Part shown: in pieces, positions 25,275-36,837 of the stretch
Position numbering within the stretch: position 1 is the first letter of the stretch
Layout of the letters: the number at the start of each line of letters is the position of its first letter
Source of the DNA: Burkholderia sp. Ac-20365
Lineage (GTDB): Bacteria > Pseudomonadota > Gammaproteobacteria > Burkholderiales > Burkholderiaceae
Direction of reading: 5' to 3'
NCBI RefSeq assembly: GCF_017104715.1
Contig: NZ_JAAGPI010000027.1
Span: 62,001 to 126,000 of the forward strand
DNA: 64,000 nucleotides
Made by a program: the position numbers and the translations under genes
Notes under the pieces: model-generated
Told to the model about the DNA's origin: nothing
The model's database searches: none
What the model saw: the letters and a program-made list of their open reading frames with translations, nothing else

Positions 25275-26846
25275 TTACTTATTGATATCGAGCGCGTTCG
25301 TCAGATCGCCCATCGCCTGACCGCCGTTGGCAACGAGCGCACTGTCACGCGCCGAGAGCCCTGCCAGCGTCGGCAGATTAAACCGATGCGTGATAAACCG
25401 CAGGATAGAAGTCGTGTCGTACTGCGTATGATCGACGAAACCCTTCTTCGCGTACGGCGACACGATAATCGCCGGAATGCGCGTGCCCGGACCCCAGCGG
25501 TCGCCCTTCGGCGGCGCGACGTGATCCCAGAAGCCGCCGTTCTCGTCGTACGTCACGATCACGACCATGTTCTTCCACTGCGGGCTGTTCTGCAGATGCG
25601 TGATCACATCCGCGATGTGCTGGTCGCCCTGCGCCACGTCCGTATAACCCGCGTGCTCGTTCAGGTTGCCTTGCGGCTTGTAGAACGCGACTTGCGGCAG
25701 CGAGCCCGCGTCGATGGCCTTGATGAACTCCGAACCGTTCAGGCCGCCGTCGAGCAGATGCTTTGCGCGGTTGTCGGTGCCCGGCGCGAGATCGGCGAAA
25801 TAGTTGAACGGCTGGTGATGCGGCTGGAAGTTCGGCGAGCTCAGGTTCGCGCCGTAGACAACGTTGGTCGTGTTGTTCTGCACGGCGGCGACCGCGGTTG
25901 ACCATGCGCCGCTGTACCACGCCCACGTCACGCCCGCGTTGTTGAGCAGGTCGCCGATGTGCTGGTTCGTCTGCGCCGGCAGTGTTGTCGCTGCCGTCGG
26001 ATCCGCAAAGTTCGTGTCACCGCCCGCAGCCGGCTTGTTGCCGCTCGGCTGGTACGGCGGCTGCATCGTGTTGACCGCGTAGAAGTCAGGCGTGAGGTTG
26101 CCCGAGTTCATGTAGCTCGGGACGCCCGTCTGCGCAGATGCCGGCGAGGTCGGTTTGAGCGTCAGCGAGACGCCATCGGCATTGACAGTCGACACCGAGC
26201 CCGACGCCGGGCTCGTGTTGGCGTTCGCATAGAACGGCGTGCACGCGCAGATCAGCCACTGGTGATTCAGGAACGACCCACCGAATGCGCCCATGAAGAA
26301 ATTGTCCGCCAGCGTGAACTGCTGCGCGATCTTGTAGAGCGGCAGCTTGTCGGCGTTCGGCGTGTAGTGACCCATGACCAGACCGCCCGAGTCGGCCCAC
26401 GCGGCGAACATGTCGTTCTTGCCGCCATGGATCTGCATCTGGTTCTCGTAGAAACGGTGATACAGGTCGCGCGTCGTCGCGCTGAGCGGTGCGTTGAAGC
26501 CAGCGGGATCGTCGATCGCGAAAGGCGTGTTCGGCAGGTTCGCCGTCATCGCCTGCGTGATGACGGGCGTCACGCCCGCAGCCGTCAGGCCATTCCAGAT
26601 CGGCGGCAGCGTCGCGAGCACGGAACCGTCGCGGTCGAGCTGCTGCGAATTCGCGGCCGTCACGTTCTGCAGGCCATTCGCACCCGGGAAGTTGCCGTAG
26701 AGGTTGTCGAAGCTGCGGTTTTCAGCGTAGATCACCACGACGTTCTTCACGGAAGACAGCGTCGGCTTCGAATTGCCACCACATGCGTACAGCCCGATCG
26801 CTGTGGCGATCGCGATAGGCGTCGCCCAGATCAGTTTCTTGTTCAT
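25275..26846 (-). CDS. AcpA/phospholipase C-type phosphoesterase, lipoprotein
   Basis: The 523-residue protein belongs to the phosphoesterase family that includes acid phosphatase AcpA and non-hemolytic phospholipase C. It has a lipoprotein signal with lipobox LYAC (cysteine 22). Metal-site motifs are visible: ENRSFDNLYG near residues 42-51 and TYDENGGFWDHVAPP in the C-terminal third. Such enzymes release phosphate from organic esters outside the cytoplasm, so a role in phosphate scavenging is plausible. No good Pho box was found upstream. It is divergent from a di-heme cytochrome c peroxidase gene. Confidence 0.88.
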   Translation of the reverse strand: MNKKLIWATPIAIATAIGLYACGGNSKPTLSSVKNVVVIYAENRSFDNLYGNFPGANGLQNVTAANSQQLDRDGSVLATLPPIWNGLTAAGVTPVITQAMTANLPNTPFAIDDPAGFNAPLSATTRDLYHRFYENQMQIHGGKNDMFAAWADSGGLVMGHYTPNADKLPLYKIAQQFTLADNFFMGAFGGSFLNHQWLICACTPFYANANTSPASGSVSTVNADGVSLTLKPTSPASAQTGVPSYMNSGNLTPDFYAVNTMQPPYQPSGNKPAAGGDTNFADPTAATTLPAQTNQHIGDLLNNAGVTWAWYSGAWSTAVAAVQNNTTNVVYGANLSSPNFQPHHQPFNYFADLAPGTDNRAKHLLDGGLNGSEFIKAIDAGSLPQVAFYKPQGNLNEHAGYTDVAQGDQHIADVITHLQNSPQWKNMVVIVTYDENGGFWDHVAPPKGDRWGPGTRIPAIIVSPYAKKGFVDHTQYDTTSILRFITHRFNLPTLAGLSARDSALVANGGQAMGDLTNALDINK

Positions 26847-27063
26847 GATTTATATCTCTCTCGCGTTGGGGACCGTAGCGAATCCGCGTAGGGATCGCCG
26901 GCGGCGAGAGTGTCGCAAGGCTTTTTGACAGAACGATTAATTTCTTACATCACGTTTCCAATTGGCTTGTGTTTGTCAATGTGTCGTTTGGTTTATGTCA
27001 TTTGGACGAAATATCCGTGAAATAACCTCCCGCAGTCGATCAACACGAGCAGGTAAGAAAGAT

Positions 27064-28443
27064 ATGCGGCGCGATGTGGCGGGGCTTCGGACAGGGCAGG
27101 GGTGGCGTGCGCGATGGCTTGGCACGCTGTGCGTTTCGGTGATGCTGGCGGGTTGCGATGCGGGCGGCGCGTCGGCCGACGCCGCGCATCCGGCGGCGGC
27201 GATAAGTGGCGCGCAGATTCAGAAAGTATCTGCGGATGCCGCCCCGGCATCGCCCGCCGGCGCTCAGACGCGTGCCCAGGTCTACGAGTCCGTCAGGAAA
27301 ATGACGGCTGTCGGCAAGCAGCTTTTCTTCGATGCGTCGCTGTCGGGTTCGGGCAAGCTTGCCTGTGCGTCGTGCCATAGCCCGCAACATGGATTCGGCC
27401 CGCCGAACGCGCTGTCCGTGCAGCTGGGCGGACTGGATATGCATCAGCAGGGCATGCGCGCGGCGCCCAACATCAAGTATCTGCAAAAGGTGCCGTCCTT
27501 CGCGCTGCACTATCACGATTCCGACGATGAAGGCGACGAAAGCGTCGACGCGGGTCCGACGGGCGGCCTGATGTGGGACGGCCGCGTGAACAGCGCGCAC
27601 GAACAGGCGCGGATGCCGCTGACGTCGTCGTTCGAAATGGGCAGCACGCCGCAGAAAGTGGCGGCGGCGGTGAAGGCCGCGCCGTACGCGAACCAGTTCC
27701 GCGATGCGTTCGGCGAGCACGTGTTCGATAGCGACGACAGGACCTTCAAGGCCGTGCTGCAGGCGCTCGAAGTATTCGAAGAAACGCCCGAGCTGTTCTA
27801 TCCGTACACCAGCAAGTACGACGCGTTTCTCGCCGGCAAGGCGCAGCTGACGAAGGCCGAACTGCATGGCCTGCAACTCTTCAACGACGAAACTAAAGGC
27901 AACTGCGCGAGCTGCCACATCAGCCAGCGCGCGCTCGACGGCTCGGCACCCGCATTCACCGACTTCGGTCTGATCGCGCTCGGCGTGCCGCGCAATCGCG
28001 CGCTGACTGTGAATCGCGATCCGCAATTCTACGACCTGGGCGCATGTGGCCCGGAGCGTACCGATCTGAAGGGACAAGACGAGTATTGCGGCATTTTCCG
28101 TACGCCGTCGCTGCGCAACGTCGCGCTGCGCCAGACGTTTTTCCACAACGGGATTTATCACTCGCTGGAAGAGGTGGTCCGCTTCTATGCGGAGCGCGAT
28201 ACGAATCCGGAGAAGTTCTACCCAGTCGTGAAGGGCAAAGTGCAGAAGTTCGACGATCTGCCGAAGAAGTACTGGACGAATCTGAATACCGACCCGCCGT
28301 TTGATCGCAAGCTGGGCGACAAGCCCGCGCTGGATGAATCAGAGATCAAGGATGTGGTCGCGTTCCTTAAGACGCTGACGGATGGGTACCGGCCCGAAGC
28401 GCCTCAGCAACACGCCGACGCTCACATCGTCAGCAACAGATAA
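27064..28443 (+). CDS. di-heme cytochrome c peroxidase family protein (CcpA/MauG), lipoprotein
   Basis: The family reduces hydrogen peroxide with electrons from cytochromes in the periplasm, or oxidises protein substrates (MauG). The 459-residue form starting MRRDVAGL has lipobox LAGC. Two heme-attachment motifs CASCH are visible at about residues 101-105 and 281-285. The start is chosen because it places the lipobox correctly; an upstream in-frame start (26962) would give an unusual N-terminus. Its 3' end overlaps the following minus-strand gene by 22 bases. Confidence 0.9.
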   Translation: MRRDVAGLRTGQGWRARWLGTLCVSVMLAGCDAGGASADAAHPAAAISGAQIQKVSADAAPASPAGAQTRAQVYESVRKMTAVGKQLFFDASLSGSGKLACASCHSPQHGFGPPNALSVQLGGLDMHQQGMRAAPNIKYLQKVPSFALHYHDSDDEGDESVDAGPTGGLMWDGRVNSAHEQARMPLTSSFEMGSTPQKVAAAVKAAPYANQFRDAFGEHVFDSDDRTFKAVLQALEVFEETPELFYPYTSKYDAFLAGKAQLTKAELHGLQLFNDETKGNCASCHISQRALDGSAPAFTDFGLIALGVPRNRALTVNRDPQFYDLGACGPERTDLKGQDEYCGIFRTPSLRNVALRQTFFHNGIYHSLEEVVRFYAERDTNPEKFYPVVKGKVQKFDDLPKKYWTNLNTDPPFDRKLGDKPALDESEIKDVVAFLKTLTDGYRPEAPQQHADAHIVSNR

Positions 28444-28715
28444 CAGCCGGCGATCAACACGACGAACGACGCGAGCAGGCACACGAGGCCCGCTCGCGTC
28501 AGCATGCAAGGCCAGCGGCTGCGGCGCTGGCGCAGGCCATGAATGCGCACGATGGTCGGCACGGGCGCAGGATCGATGCGCACGACGATCGTGCCGAGCA
28601 CGACGCAGATCAGTGTCAGCATCGCGGCAAAAAACTGGAGAGTGAACGAGAGGTCCATGAACGTGAGGGGCAGCGCGTAAGTGTTTGAATAGCCGTCGAA
28701 ATCGACTTGCGTCAT
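28422..28715 (-). CDS. hypothetical two-span membrane protein
   Basis: The 97-residue protein has two strong hydrophobic segments, FAAMLTLICVVLGTIVV (about residues 29-45) and GLVCLLASFVVLIAGCYLLL near the end, joined by a basic loop RQRRSRW. No named family is recognised and no clear ribosome site is visible, so confidence is moderate. The end overlaps the cytochrome peroxidase gene. The 244 bp upstream (28716-28959) show no gene. Confidence 0.55.
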   Translation of the reverse strand: MTQVDFDGYSNTYALPLTFMDLSFTLQFFAAMLTLICVVLGTIVVRIDPAPVPTIVRIHGLRQRRSRWPCMLTRAGLVCLLASFVVLIAGCYLLLTM

Positions 28716-28959
28716 GTTAGGGGCCGGTATCTGGAGCGCCTATGAGACGCGTCCTAAAATTACTCAAACAGGCTTCGCAGCGGGCTTGCAACGCGAGGGG
28801 TTATCTCGATGAATGGTTGCCGCCGCGCGCGCTGGAACGGCCAGTGGGCGCCCCAGCGAAGCCGCGCTGCGAGGCGGCGTGCTATGCTTTTGAGGTCCAG
28901 ATCGCGGGCCATCGGAGGCCGCGCCGATCCTTCCGAAACCGACTTCTGCGGAGCACTTC

Positions 28960-29349
28960 ATGTCGATGAACATCCGGGCCGTGTTTCAACTTTCCGTGGG
29001 CGGGTTGCTGCTCGCGGGCGCAATGGGCGCGCATGCCGCCAATCTCAACTTCCTGAACGACACTCCCATCGCGTACATGAAGCAGGCGGACAACGATTCG
29101 CTGAGGCAGGCCGCGTTCGAGACGCTCAATACCAAGAAGGACGGCGAGTCCGCGACATGGAACAACGAAGGCCTGCGCAACAGCACGCGCATCGAGGCGC
29201 AACTGACGCCTGACGCCACGTCGAAGTCGGGCGACCGCACGTGCCGGCAAATGCATGTCGTGTTGAGCGCAAAAGGCCAGGCGATGAATCTGAACCCGCA
29301 GTTCTGCCGCGAAGGCACGGGCCAGTGGGTGATGCAGAAGAAGCGTTGA
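28960..29349 (+). CDS. periplasmic surface-antigen-like protein (17-kDa antigen / COG4520 type)
   Basis: The 129-residue precursor has a signal peptide ending AHAA (about residue 27). The mature part resembles the 17-kDa outer-membrane surface antigen domain: NDSLRQAAFETLN, GESATWNNEG, RTCRQMHV and CREGTGQWVM. Two cysteines could form a disulfide. Its stop overlaps the TTG start of the next gene. Function is unknown beyond an envelope location. Confidence 0.75.
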   Translation: MSMNIRAVFQLSVGGLLLAGAMGAHAANLNFLNDTPIAYMKQADNDSLRQAAFETLNTKKDGESATWNNEGLRNSTRIEAQLTPDATSKSGDRTCRQMHVVLSAKGQAMNLNPQFCREGTGQWVMQKKR

Positions 29350-29810
29350 GCGCGCGTACGGTCTCTTGCGGCGTCGTTCTGCTCGATCCCGACGGGCGGG
29401 TGCTGCTCGCGCACGCGACGGAAACCACTCACTGGGACATTCCAAAAGGGCAGGGCGAGGAAGGTGAAGCGCCGCACGTGACGGCGCTGCGCGAGATGGA
29501 AGAGGAAACGGGAATTACCGTCGACGCAGGCCGTCTGACGGACCTCGGTCTGTTTGTCTATCGGCGGGACAAGGATCTGCATCTGTTCGCCGCGCGCGCG
29601 CAGGCCGATGAGCTCGACCTCACGCGCTGCGTCTGCACGTCGATGTTTCCGCGCCGTTCCGACGGCACGATGATTCCCGAGATGGACGCATTCCGCTGGG
29701 CGGCGCCCGGCGAAGTCGAGCATTACGCGAGCCGCAGTCTCACGCGGCTCTTTGAGACGACGCTATCGCTCACAGACCTGCACCGCACGCTGGACGCGAA
29801 CGCCCCATAA
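29346..29810 (+). CDS. Nudix hydrolase
   Basis: The 154-residue protein carries a complete Nudix box, GX5EX7REUXEE, at GQGEEGEAPHVTALREMEEE (about residues 38-57). Such enzymes hydrolyse nucleoside diphosphates linked to another group; the substrate is unknown. The start is taken as TTG at 29346, which overlaps the previous stop as TTGA. The longer in-frame ATG would overlap the upstream gene by over 100 bases. Confidence 0.85.
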   Translation: MSARTVSCGVVLLDPDGRVLLAHATETTHWDIPKGQGEEGEAPHVTALREMEEETGITVDAGRLTDLGLFVYRRDKDLHLFAARAQADELDLTRCVCTSMFPRRSDGTMIPEMDAFRWAAPGEVEHYASRSLTRLFETTLSLTDLHRTLDANAP

Positions 29811-29819
29811 CGCGTGCGT

Positions 29820-30725
29820 TCAGTCGAGCGCCTTGTCGTTGGGATGCGCGAACAGCGTGCGCATTTCCGACGACAGCGGATAGTTCAGGTTGATCCCATG
29901 CGGCGGGATTGGCTGCGTGAACCAGACGTTGTAGAGGCGCTCCGCCTCACCCGAAGTCTGCATCTTCGAGATCACGCGGTTCACCAGTTCGCGGAGCGGC
30001 GCATCGCCCTTGCGGAACATGCATGCGTAAGTCTCGTAACCGAGCGGCGTGCCTGTGACGATGAAGTCGTCGGGGCGCGGGTCGGTGGCGCGAAAGCCGT
30101 AGAGAATCGGCTCGTCCATGACGAACGCGACGGCGCGGTCCGCCTTCACGGCCGCGAACGCATCGGAATGATCTTTCGCGCTCGCAATGCGCATGTTCAA
30201 CTGCTTCTCGCTGTTCAACTGGCGCACGAGCCGTTCGTCGGACGTGCCCGCCGTGGTGACCACCGGCTTGCCCGCGAGATCGGCGAAGTCAGTGATGCCG
30301 GCATTCTTGCGCGCGATCATGCGCACCGCATACTGGAAGAAGCTGTTTGAAAACGCAGCGACGCTTTCGCGCTCGCGTGTGTGCGTGGTCGAGCCGCATT
30401 CCAGGTCGATCTGGTTGTTGACCAGCATCAGGAAGCGGTTTGCCGACGTGATGGGGACTTCGCGCACCTTCAGGTTCGGCATCGCGAGCGACTTTCGGAT
30501 TTCTTCGACGATGGCGAGCGCGATCGTCTGCGAATAGCCGACGGTACGGTCGCCGCTGGAATAGGAGAATGGGATCGACGCTTCACGTACGCCAAGCGTG
30601 ATGACGCCGTCGTCGTGAACTTTCTTGAGCGTGCCCGTCAACTCCTGGGCATGCGCAGGCGCAGTAAGCGCCCCGGCCGCGATGACTGCGACGGCCACCA
30701 GCTTGTATTTGATTGCAACCTTCAT
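29820..30725 (-). CDS. amino-acid ABC transporter substrate-binding protein (glutamate/aspartate type)
   Basis: The 301-residue precursor has a signal peptide ending AHAQ (about residue 26). The mature part shows the family-3 binding-protein pattern: ITLGVREASIPFSY, GYSQTIALAIVEEI, CGSTTHTRERE and DEPILYGF. This fits the GltI group that binds glutamate and aspartate in the periplasm. An AGGGGGAACG ribosome site fixes the start at 30725. No permease or ATPase gene is adjacent, so it is an orphan or serves a transporter elsewhere. Confidence 0.88.
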   Translation of the reverse strand: MKVAIKYKLVAVAVIAAGALTAPAHAQELTGTLKKVHDDGVITLGVREASIPFSYSSGDRTVGYSQTIALAIVEEIRKSLAMPNLKVREVPITSANRFLMLVNNQIDLECGSTTHTRERESVAAFSNSFFQYAVRMIARKNAGITDFADLAGKPVVTTAGTSDERLVRQLNSEKQLNMRIASAKDHSDAFAAVKADRAVAFVMDEPILYGFRATDPRPDDFIVTGTPLGYETYACMFRKGDAPLRELVNRVISKMQTSGEAERLYNVWFTQPIPPHGINLNYPLSSEMRTLFAHPNDKALD

Positions 30726-30856
30726 CGTTCCCCCTGGGCCGGCAGCGATCACTCCGGCTGCCTTGTCGGGCCGTCGCGTGGCGATGTCCGTCGCGATCCG
30801 CGGCGGCATGCGCGCCGAAGCGCCGCATGCCGCGCGTGACAAACCAGACAATCAGC

Positions 30857-32578
<1,722 letters not shown>

Positions 32579-33058
32579 GCGAGAAGGAGAAAGTCGGTCC
32601 TGGACACTATATGCGTCCGTTAGTCTGTCAATTCTACCTGACGACACATTCCACGACAGTCTTTAGGCTTATGTCATGCGGCGCGCAGCCTCGAATGGTC
32701 GTCATCGCCCCGTTTTCGGGGGCGCAATCGGGCGCTGTAACAGGAGGTAAATTGCGTTGGCCGGGCGTCGCGCGGACGCTTAGCATGCGTCGCGCACGGT
32801 TCCGCCGTGGCCGGTTGTCTTCGGTTGACGCCGATTGCGGCCCAGTGTGGCCGTTGGCGTCTGCGCCCCAGACGAGCGCTGCTCGCCCACCAGCTGGCGC
32901 GCCGTTTTTCGGCAGACGCTGCATTTCCGTTATTCTGTCGTGGGCCCGGGCCGCCGTTGCCCGTCCCGCCGCTTCACGCGAGCTGTCCTTTCTGCGAGCC
33001 GGACGCACGATGCCGCAGCGCTCGCGCGAGCCAGTCCATCTTTCCCGGAGTTCCTCGG
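32579..33058. other. 480-bp gap between glnS and ggt
   Basis: This divergent region should hold the promoters of glnS and ggt. A G+C hairpin, CGCCCC-GTTTTC-GGGGCG, lies near 32706-32723. AGGAGGT at 32742-32748 precedes TTG codons, but the frame opened there runs into ggt out of phase and lacks any recognisable protein, so it is not called. The ggt frame itself is open from 32807. Confidence 0.5.
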
Positions 33059-34885
33059 ATGTCCCTTCCGATGTTGCGCGCGCCTCGCGCGCTTTCCGGC
33101 GCCGACACGCATGTCGAATCCCATGCGGGCGCCAGTACCGATGCCTGCGCGGACGCGAACCGCGCCGCGCCTCGTCGCGCGGTGACGCGCTTTGCCACGA
33201 CGCTTGCGTTCACGGGCGCGCTGCTCGCGAGCCTGGTCGCGGCGCCCGCCGTCGATGCCAAAACGTCCCAGCCGAAGCCCGTGCTCGATGCGTCGGCGGT
33301 CGCCACGCCCGATCGCTATGCCGCCGACGCCGCGCAGCAGATTTTCGCGGCGGGCGGCAATGCCGTCGATGCCGCCGTCGCGATCGCCTTCACGCTCGCC
33401 GTCACGTACCCGGATGCGGGCAACATCGGCGGCGGCGGGTTCATGACGGTGTACATGGACGGCAAGCCGTACTTCCTCGACTACCGCGAAAAGGCGCCGC
33501 AAAGCGCGACGCGCGACATGTATCTCGACGACAAGGGCAACGTGATCAAGGGCATGAGCCTGGTCGGGCATCGCGCGGTGGGCGTGCCGGGCACCGTCGA
33601 CGGCATGTGGGAAGCGCAGAAGCGCTTCGGCAAGCTCAAATGGAAGCAGGTGCTCGCGCCCGCCATCAAGTACGCGACCGACGGCTTCGCCGTCCAGCCG
33701 TGGCTGCAGCAGCGCCGCGAATTCGCGTCGAAGAACTTCGGAGGCAAGACCAATTTCGATGCGTATTTTTCGAATCTGAAAGCGGGCGCCGTGTTCCGCC
33801 AGCCCGAGCTGGCGCAGACCTTGACGCGGATCGCGTCCGATGGCGGCCGCGAGTTCTACGAAGGCCAGACGGCCGATCTGATCGCCCGGCAGATGTACGG
33901 CCACGGCCTGCTGACGAAAACCGACCTGCTGCAGTACAAGGCCGTGTGGCGCCAGCCCGTGACGGCGAACTGGAACGGCTATCAGATCATCACTGCACCG
34001 CCGCCTAGCTCGGGCGGCGTCGGGCTGATCCAGATGCTGAAGATGAAGGCCGACCTGAAGCCGCAATTCGACGGTGTCGCGCTCAATTCCGAGCCGTACA
34101 TCCATCTGGTCGCGCAGATCGAGGACCGCGTTTTCGCAGACCGCCAGCAGTACATGGGCGACCCCGACTCGTATCGTGTGCCCGTCGACAAGCTGATCGA
34201 CGACGCCTATCTTGGCAAGCGCGTCGAGGACATCACGCCGGACGAAGTGCCGGGCGCTTCGCCCGTGAAGCCGGGCCTCGGCGATTCGATGCCGGAAAAG
34301 GCGCAGACCACGCATTTCTCGGTGGTCGACAAGTGGGGCAACGCGGTGTCGAACACCTATACGCTGAACGGGCCGTTCGGTTCGGGCGTGGTGGTCGACG
34401 GTGCCGGCTTCGTGCTGAACGACGAGATGGACGACTTCGAGATCAAGGCGGGCGTGCCGAACCAGTTTGGCGTGACGAGCGGCGATGTGAACACGATTGC
34501 ACCGGGCCGCCGGCCGTTGTCCTCCATGACGCCGACCATTCTGACGAAGGACGGCAAGGTGTCGCTCGTGATCGGCACGCCGGGCGGCTCGCGCATCTTC
34601 ACCTCGATTTTCCAGGTGATGACGAACCTGTACGACTTCAACATGCCGCCCGCCGATGCGCTCGCCGCGATGCGCTTTCACCATCAGTTGCTGCCGCAGA
34701 AGACGATTTACTTCGAGCCGTACCATCCGATCGACGGCGAGCTGGCCGAGCAGCTGAAGACGCGCGGCTATGAACTGCAGGGCCAGACATTCAACGGCGA
34801 CGTGCAGATGATCCGCGTCGACGGCACGACGCCACAACCGGCTGCAGACCCGCGCGGCGTAGGCGTGGGGCGTGTGATTCAATAG
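33059..34885 (+). CDS. ggt: gamma-glutamyltranspeptidase
   Basis: GGT cleaves the gamma-glutamyl bond of glutathione and related compounds in the periplasm. The 608-residue precursor starts MSLPMLRAPR after GGAG and has a long N-terminal region with a signal-like segment (TRFATTLAFTGALLASLVAA). It is made as one chain that cuts itself before the catalytic threonine, here T418 in TTHFSVVDKWGN. The motif GPFGSG and the substrate loop RRPLSSMTPTI are intact. Next to it lies an unrelated serine hydrolase gene. Confidence 0.93.
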   Translation: MSLPMLRAPRALSGADTHVESHAGASTDACADANRAAPRRAVTRFATTLAFTGALLASLVAAPAVDAKTSQPKPVLDASAVATPDRYAADAAQQIFAAGGNAVDAAVAIAFTLAVTYPDAGNIGGGGFMTVYMDGKPYFLDYREKAPQSATRDMYLDDKGNVIKGMSLVGHRAVGVPGTVDGMWEAQKRFGKLKWKQVLAPAIKYATDGFAVQPWLQQRREFASKNFGGKTNFDAYFSNLKAGAVFRQPELAQTLTRIASDGGREFYEGQTADLIARQMYGHGLLTKTDLLQYKAVWRQPVTANWNGYQIITAPPPSSGGVGLIQMLKMKADLKPQFDGVALNSEPYIHLVAQIEDRVFADRQQYMGDPDSYRVPVDKLIDDAYLGKRVEDITPDEVPGASPVKPGLGDSMPEKAQTTHFSVVDKWGNAVSNTYTLNGPFGSGVVVDGAGFVLNDEMDDFEIKAGVPNQFGVTSGDVNTIAPGRRPLSSMTPTILTKDGKVSLVIGTPGGSRIFTSIFQVMTNLYDFNMPPADALAAMRFHHQLLPQKTIYFEPYHPIDGELAEQLKTRGYELQGQTFNGDVQMIRVDGTTPQPAADPRGVGVGRVIQ

Positions 34886-34942
34886 CGCTGGCGGCGCGCG
34901 CGCCGCATTTCTTCGATAACTGATAACGGACGGGGTAGAAAC

Positions 34943-35494
34943 ATGGCGTTGGAGCAGCAAGGCGTGATCGTGTTGCCGGGTTATATGAATTCCGGCGAAG
35001 GGCACTGGCAGACGCGCTGGGAAGCGCGTTATCCGGCCTTCTCACGTGTGTCGATGCGCGACTGGGATCATCCCGTGTGTACCGGGTGGTGCGACACGCT
35101 CGACGCGACGATTGCCGCTTCAGATGCGCCCGTTCTGCTTGCCGCGCATAGTCTTGGCTGCCTGACGGTAGCCTTCTGGGCGGCGCGGCATGCATCGAAG
35201 GACACGCTCGCGAAAGTGAAGGGTGCGCTGCTCGTCGCGGTGCCTGATCCCGCCGGGCCTGAATTTCCACGTGATGCACAAGGCTTCGATGCCGTGCCGA
35301 TGGAGAAGCTGCCTTTCCCGTCGATCGTCGTCGCGAGCACCGATGATCCGTACGGCGGCGTGCCGTTCTCGCAAGCTTGCGCGGCGGCCTGGGGCAGCCG
35401 CTGGGAGAGCATCGGTCCGCGCGGCCATATCAACGCGGACAGCGGTCTTGCCGACTGGGACGAAGGGCAGGGCTGGCTGGCATCGATGGCGTGA
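34943..35494 (+). CDS. RBBP9/YdeN-type serine hydrolase
   Basis: The 183-residue alpha/beta hydrolase has the N-terminal motif VIVLPGYMNSGEGHWQ and the nucleophile elbow AHSLGC, in which the serine is catalytic. The late segment SSIGPRGHINADSGL supplies the histidine (reading ESIGPRGHIN in frame). Family members are small esterases of unclear substrate. It follows ggt by 57 bp and may be cotranscribed. Confidence 0.82.
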   Translation: MALEQQGVIVLPGYMNSGEGHWQTRWEARYPAFSRVSMRDWDHPVCTGWCDTLDATIAASDAPVLLAAHSLGCLTVAFWAARHASKDTLAKVKGALLVAVPDPAGPEFPRDAQGFDAVPMEKLPFPSIVVASTDDPYGGVPFSQACAAAWGSRWESIGPRGHINADSGLADWDEGQGWLASMA

Positions 35495-35616
35495 CTCGCG
35501 GGGCGTCGGGTGGGTAAATTCGACGACGCCCGCCAGTCCGCGTTGACGGTTTAATCGCGCGATGCGCCGCCATGCGCCTGAACGCATAACGGCAGCGCAC
35601 CGCGCGCAGCTGCCCG

Positions 35617-36837
35617 TCAGATCACCGAACGGCCACGCAACGCATCGATCTGCGCATCGTCGTAACCCAGCACGTCGCGCAGGATCGCCTCGGTATGCTC
35701 GCCGAGCGTCGGCGGATGCGCCTGCGCCTGCGGCGGCGTCGCGCTCATGCGGATGGGATTGCGCACCAGCTTTACCGTGCCGCCCGACGGATGCGGCAAC
35801 TGCACCTGCAAGCCGCGGGCAACCACCTGTTCGTTCTCGAACACTTCTTCCAGATCGTTGATCGGCCCGCACGGCACACCTGCCGCTTCGAGCGCATCGA
35901 TCCAGGCATGCTTGCTGCGCGTACGCACCATCTCAGCCAGGATCGGCACGAGGATCTCGCGGTTGCGCACCCGCGCGGGGTTGGTCGCGAAACGGTCGTC
36001 GTCGGCGAGCTCCGGGCGGTTGCCCGCTTCGACGAACTTGCGGAACTGGCCGTCGTTGCCCACTGCGACGATGATCCAGCTATCGCTCGTCTGGAAGGTC
36101 TGATACGGGACGATGTTCGGATGCGCATTGCCCCAGCGCGCAGGCGCCTTGCCGCTCGCGAGGAAATTCGAGTTCATGTTGGCAAGCATCGCGACCTGCA
36201 CGTCGAGCAGCGCCATATCGATGTACTGGCCTTCGCCCGTGCGATCGCGGTGCGCAAGCGCCGTCAGCACGGCGACGGTGGAGTACATGCCCGTCATCAG
36301 ATCGGCGATCGCGACGCCCGCCTTTTGCGGGCCGCCGCCCGGCTGGCCGTCCCGCTCGCCCGTGATGCTCATGAAACCGCCGATACCCTGCACGATGAAG
36401 TCGTAGCCCGCGCGCTGCGCGTACGGCCCCGTCTGCCCGAAGCCCGTCACCGAGCAGTAGACGATGTCCGGTTTCACAGCCTTCAGCGACTCATAGTCGA
36501 GCCCGTACTTCTTCAACTGCCCGACCTTATAGTTTTCCAGCACGACGTCGCTCTGCGCTGCCAGTTCGCGCACGATCTGCTGCCCTTCGGGCGTGGCGAT
36601 ATCGACCGTCACGGAGCGCTTGTTGCGGTTCGCCGCGAGGTAATAGGCGGCTTCGCGGGTATCCGCGCCGTCCGGTGTTTTCAGGTACGGCGGCCCCCAG
36701 TGGCGCGTGTCGTCGCCGGCGCCCGGCCGCTCGACCTTGATCACGTCGGCGCCGAAGTCGGAGAGCGTCTGTGCGCACCACGGACCGGCAAGCACGCGGG
36801 TCAGGTCCAGTACGCGGATATGGCTGAGTGCACCCAT
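35617..36837 (-). CDS. CaiB/BaiF-type CoA-transferase (family III)
   Basis: These enzymes move coenzyme A between carboxylic acids. The 406-residue protein starts MGALSHIRVLDLTRVLAGPW, the standard family N-terminus. The catalytic aspartate is in AGVAIADLMTGMY. The glycine loop GGGPQKAG and the C-terminal PTLGEHTEAIL are typical. The frame is open 86 codons further upstream, but that part has no family similarity. The substrate cannot be told, and no acyl-CoA dehydrogenase is adjacent. Confidence 0.9.
   Translation of the reverse strand: MGALSHIRVLDLTRVLAGPWCAQTLSDFGADVIKVERPGAGDDTRHWGPPYLKTPDGADTREAAYYLAANRNKRSVTVDIATPEGQQIVRELAAQSDVVLENYKVGQLKKYGLDYESLKAVKPDIVYCSVTGFGQTGPYAQRAGYDFIVQGIGGFMSITGERDGQPGGGPQKAGVAIADLMTGMYSTVAVLTALAHRDRTGEGQYIDMALLDVQVAMLANMNSNFLASGKAPARWGNAHPNIVPYQTFQTSDSWIIVAVGNDGQFRKFVEAGNRPELADDDRFATNPARVRNREILVPILAEMVRTRSKHAWIDALEAAGVPCGPINDLEEVFENEQVVARGLQVQLPHPSGGTVKLVRNPIRMSATPPQAQAHPPTLGEHTEAILRDVLGYDDAQIDALRGRSVI

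Noticed and set aside
26900..26960. Pho box upstream of the AcpA-type gene
   Set aside because: Only one CTGTCAA heptamer is present; the second half-site at 11 bp does not match.
28742..28969. Plus-strand 75-codon frame before the surface-antigen gene
   Set aside because: No ribosome site and no recognisable sequence; probably the leader region of the next gene.
32752..34008. TTG start with AGGAGGT site in front of ggt
   Set aside because: The frame is out of phase with ggt, overlaps almost all of it and encodes an Arg-rich sequence without any domain.
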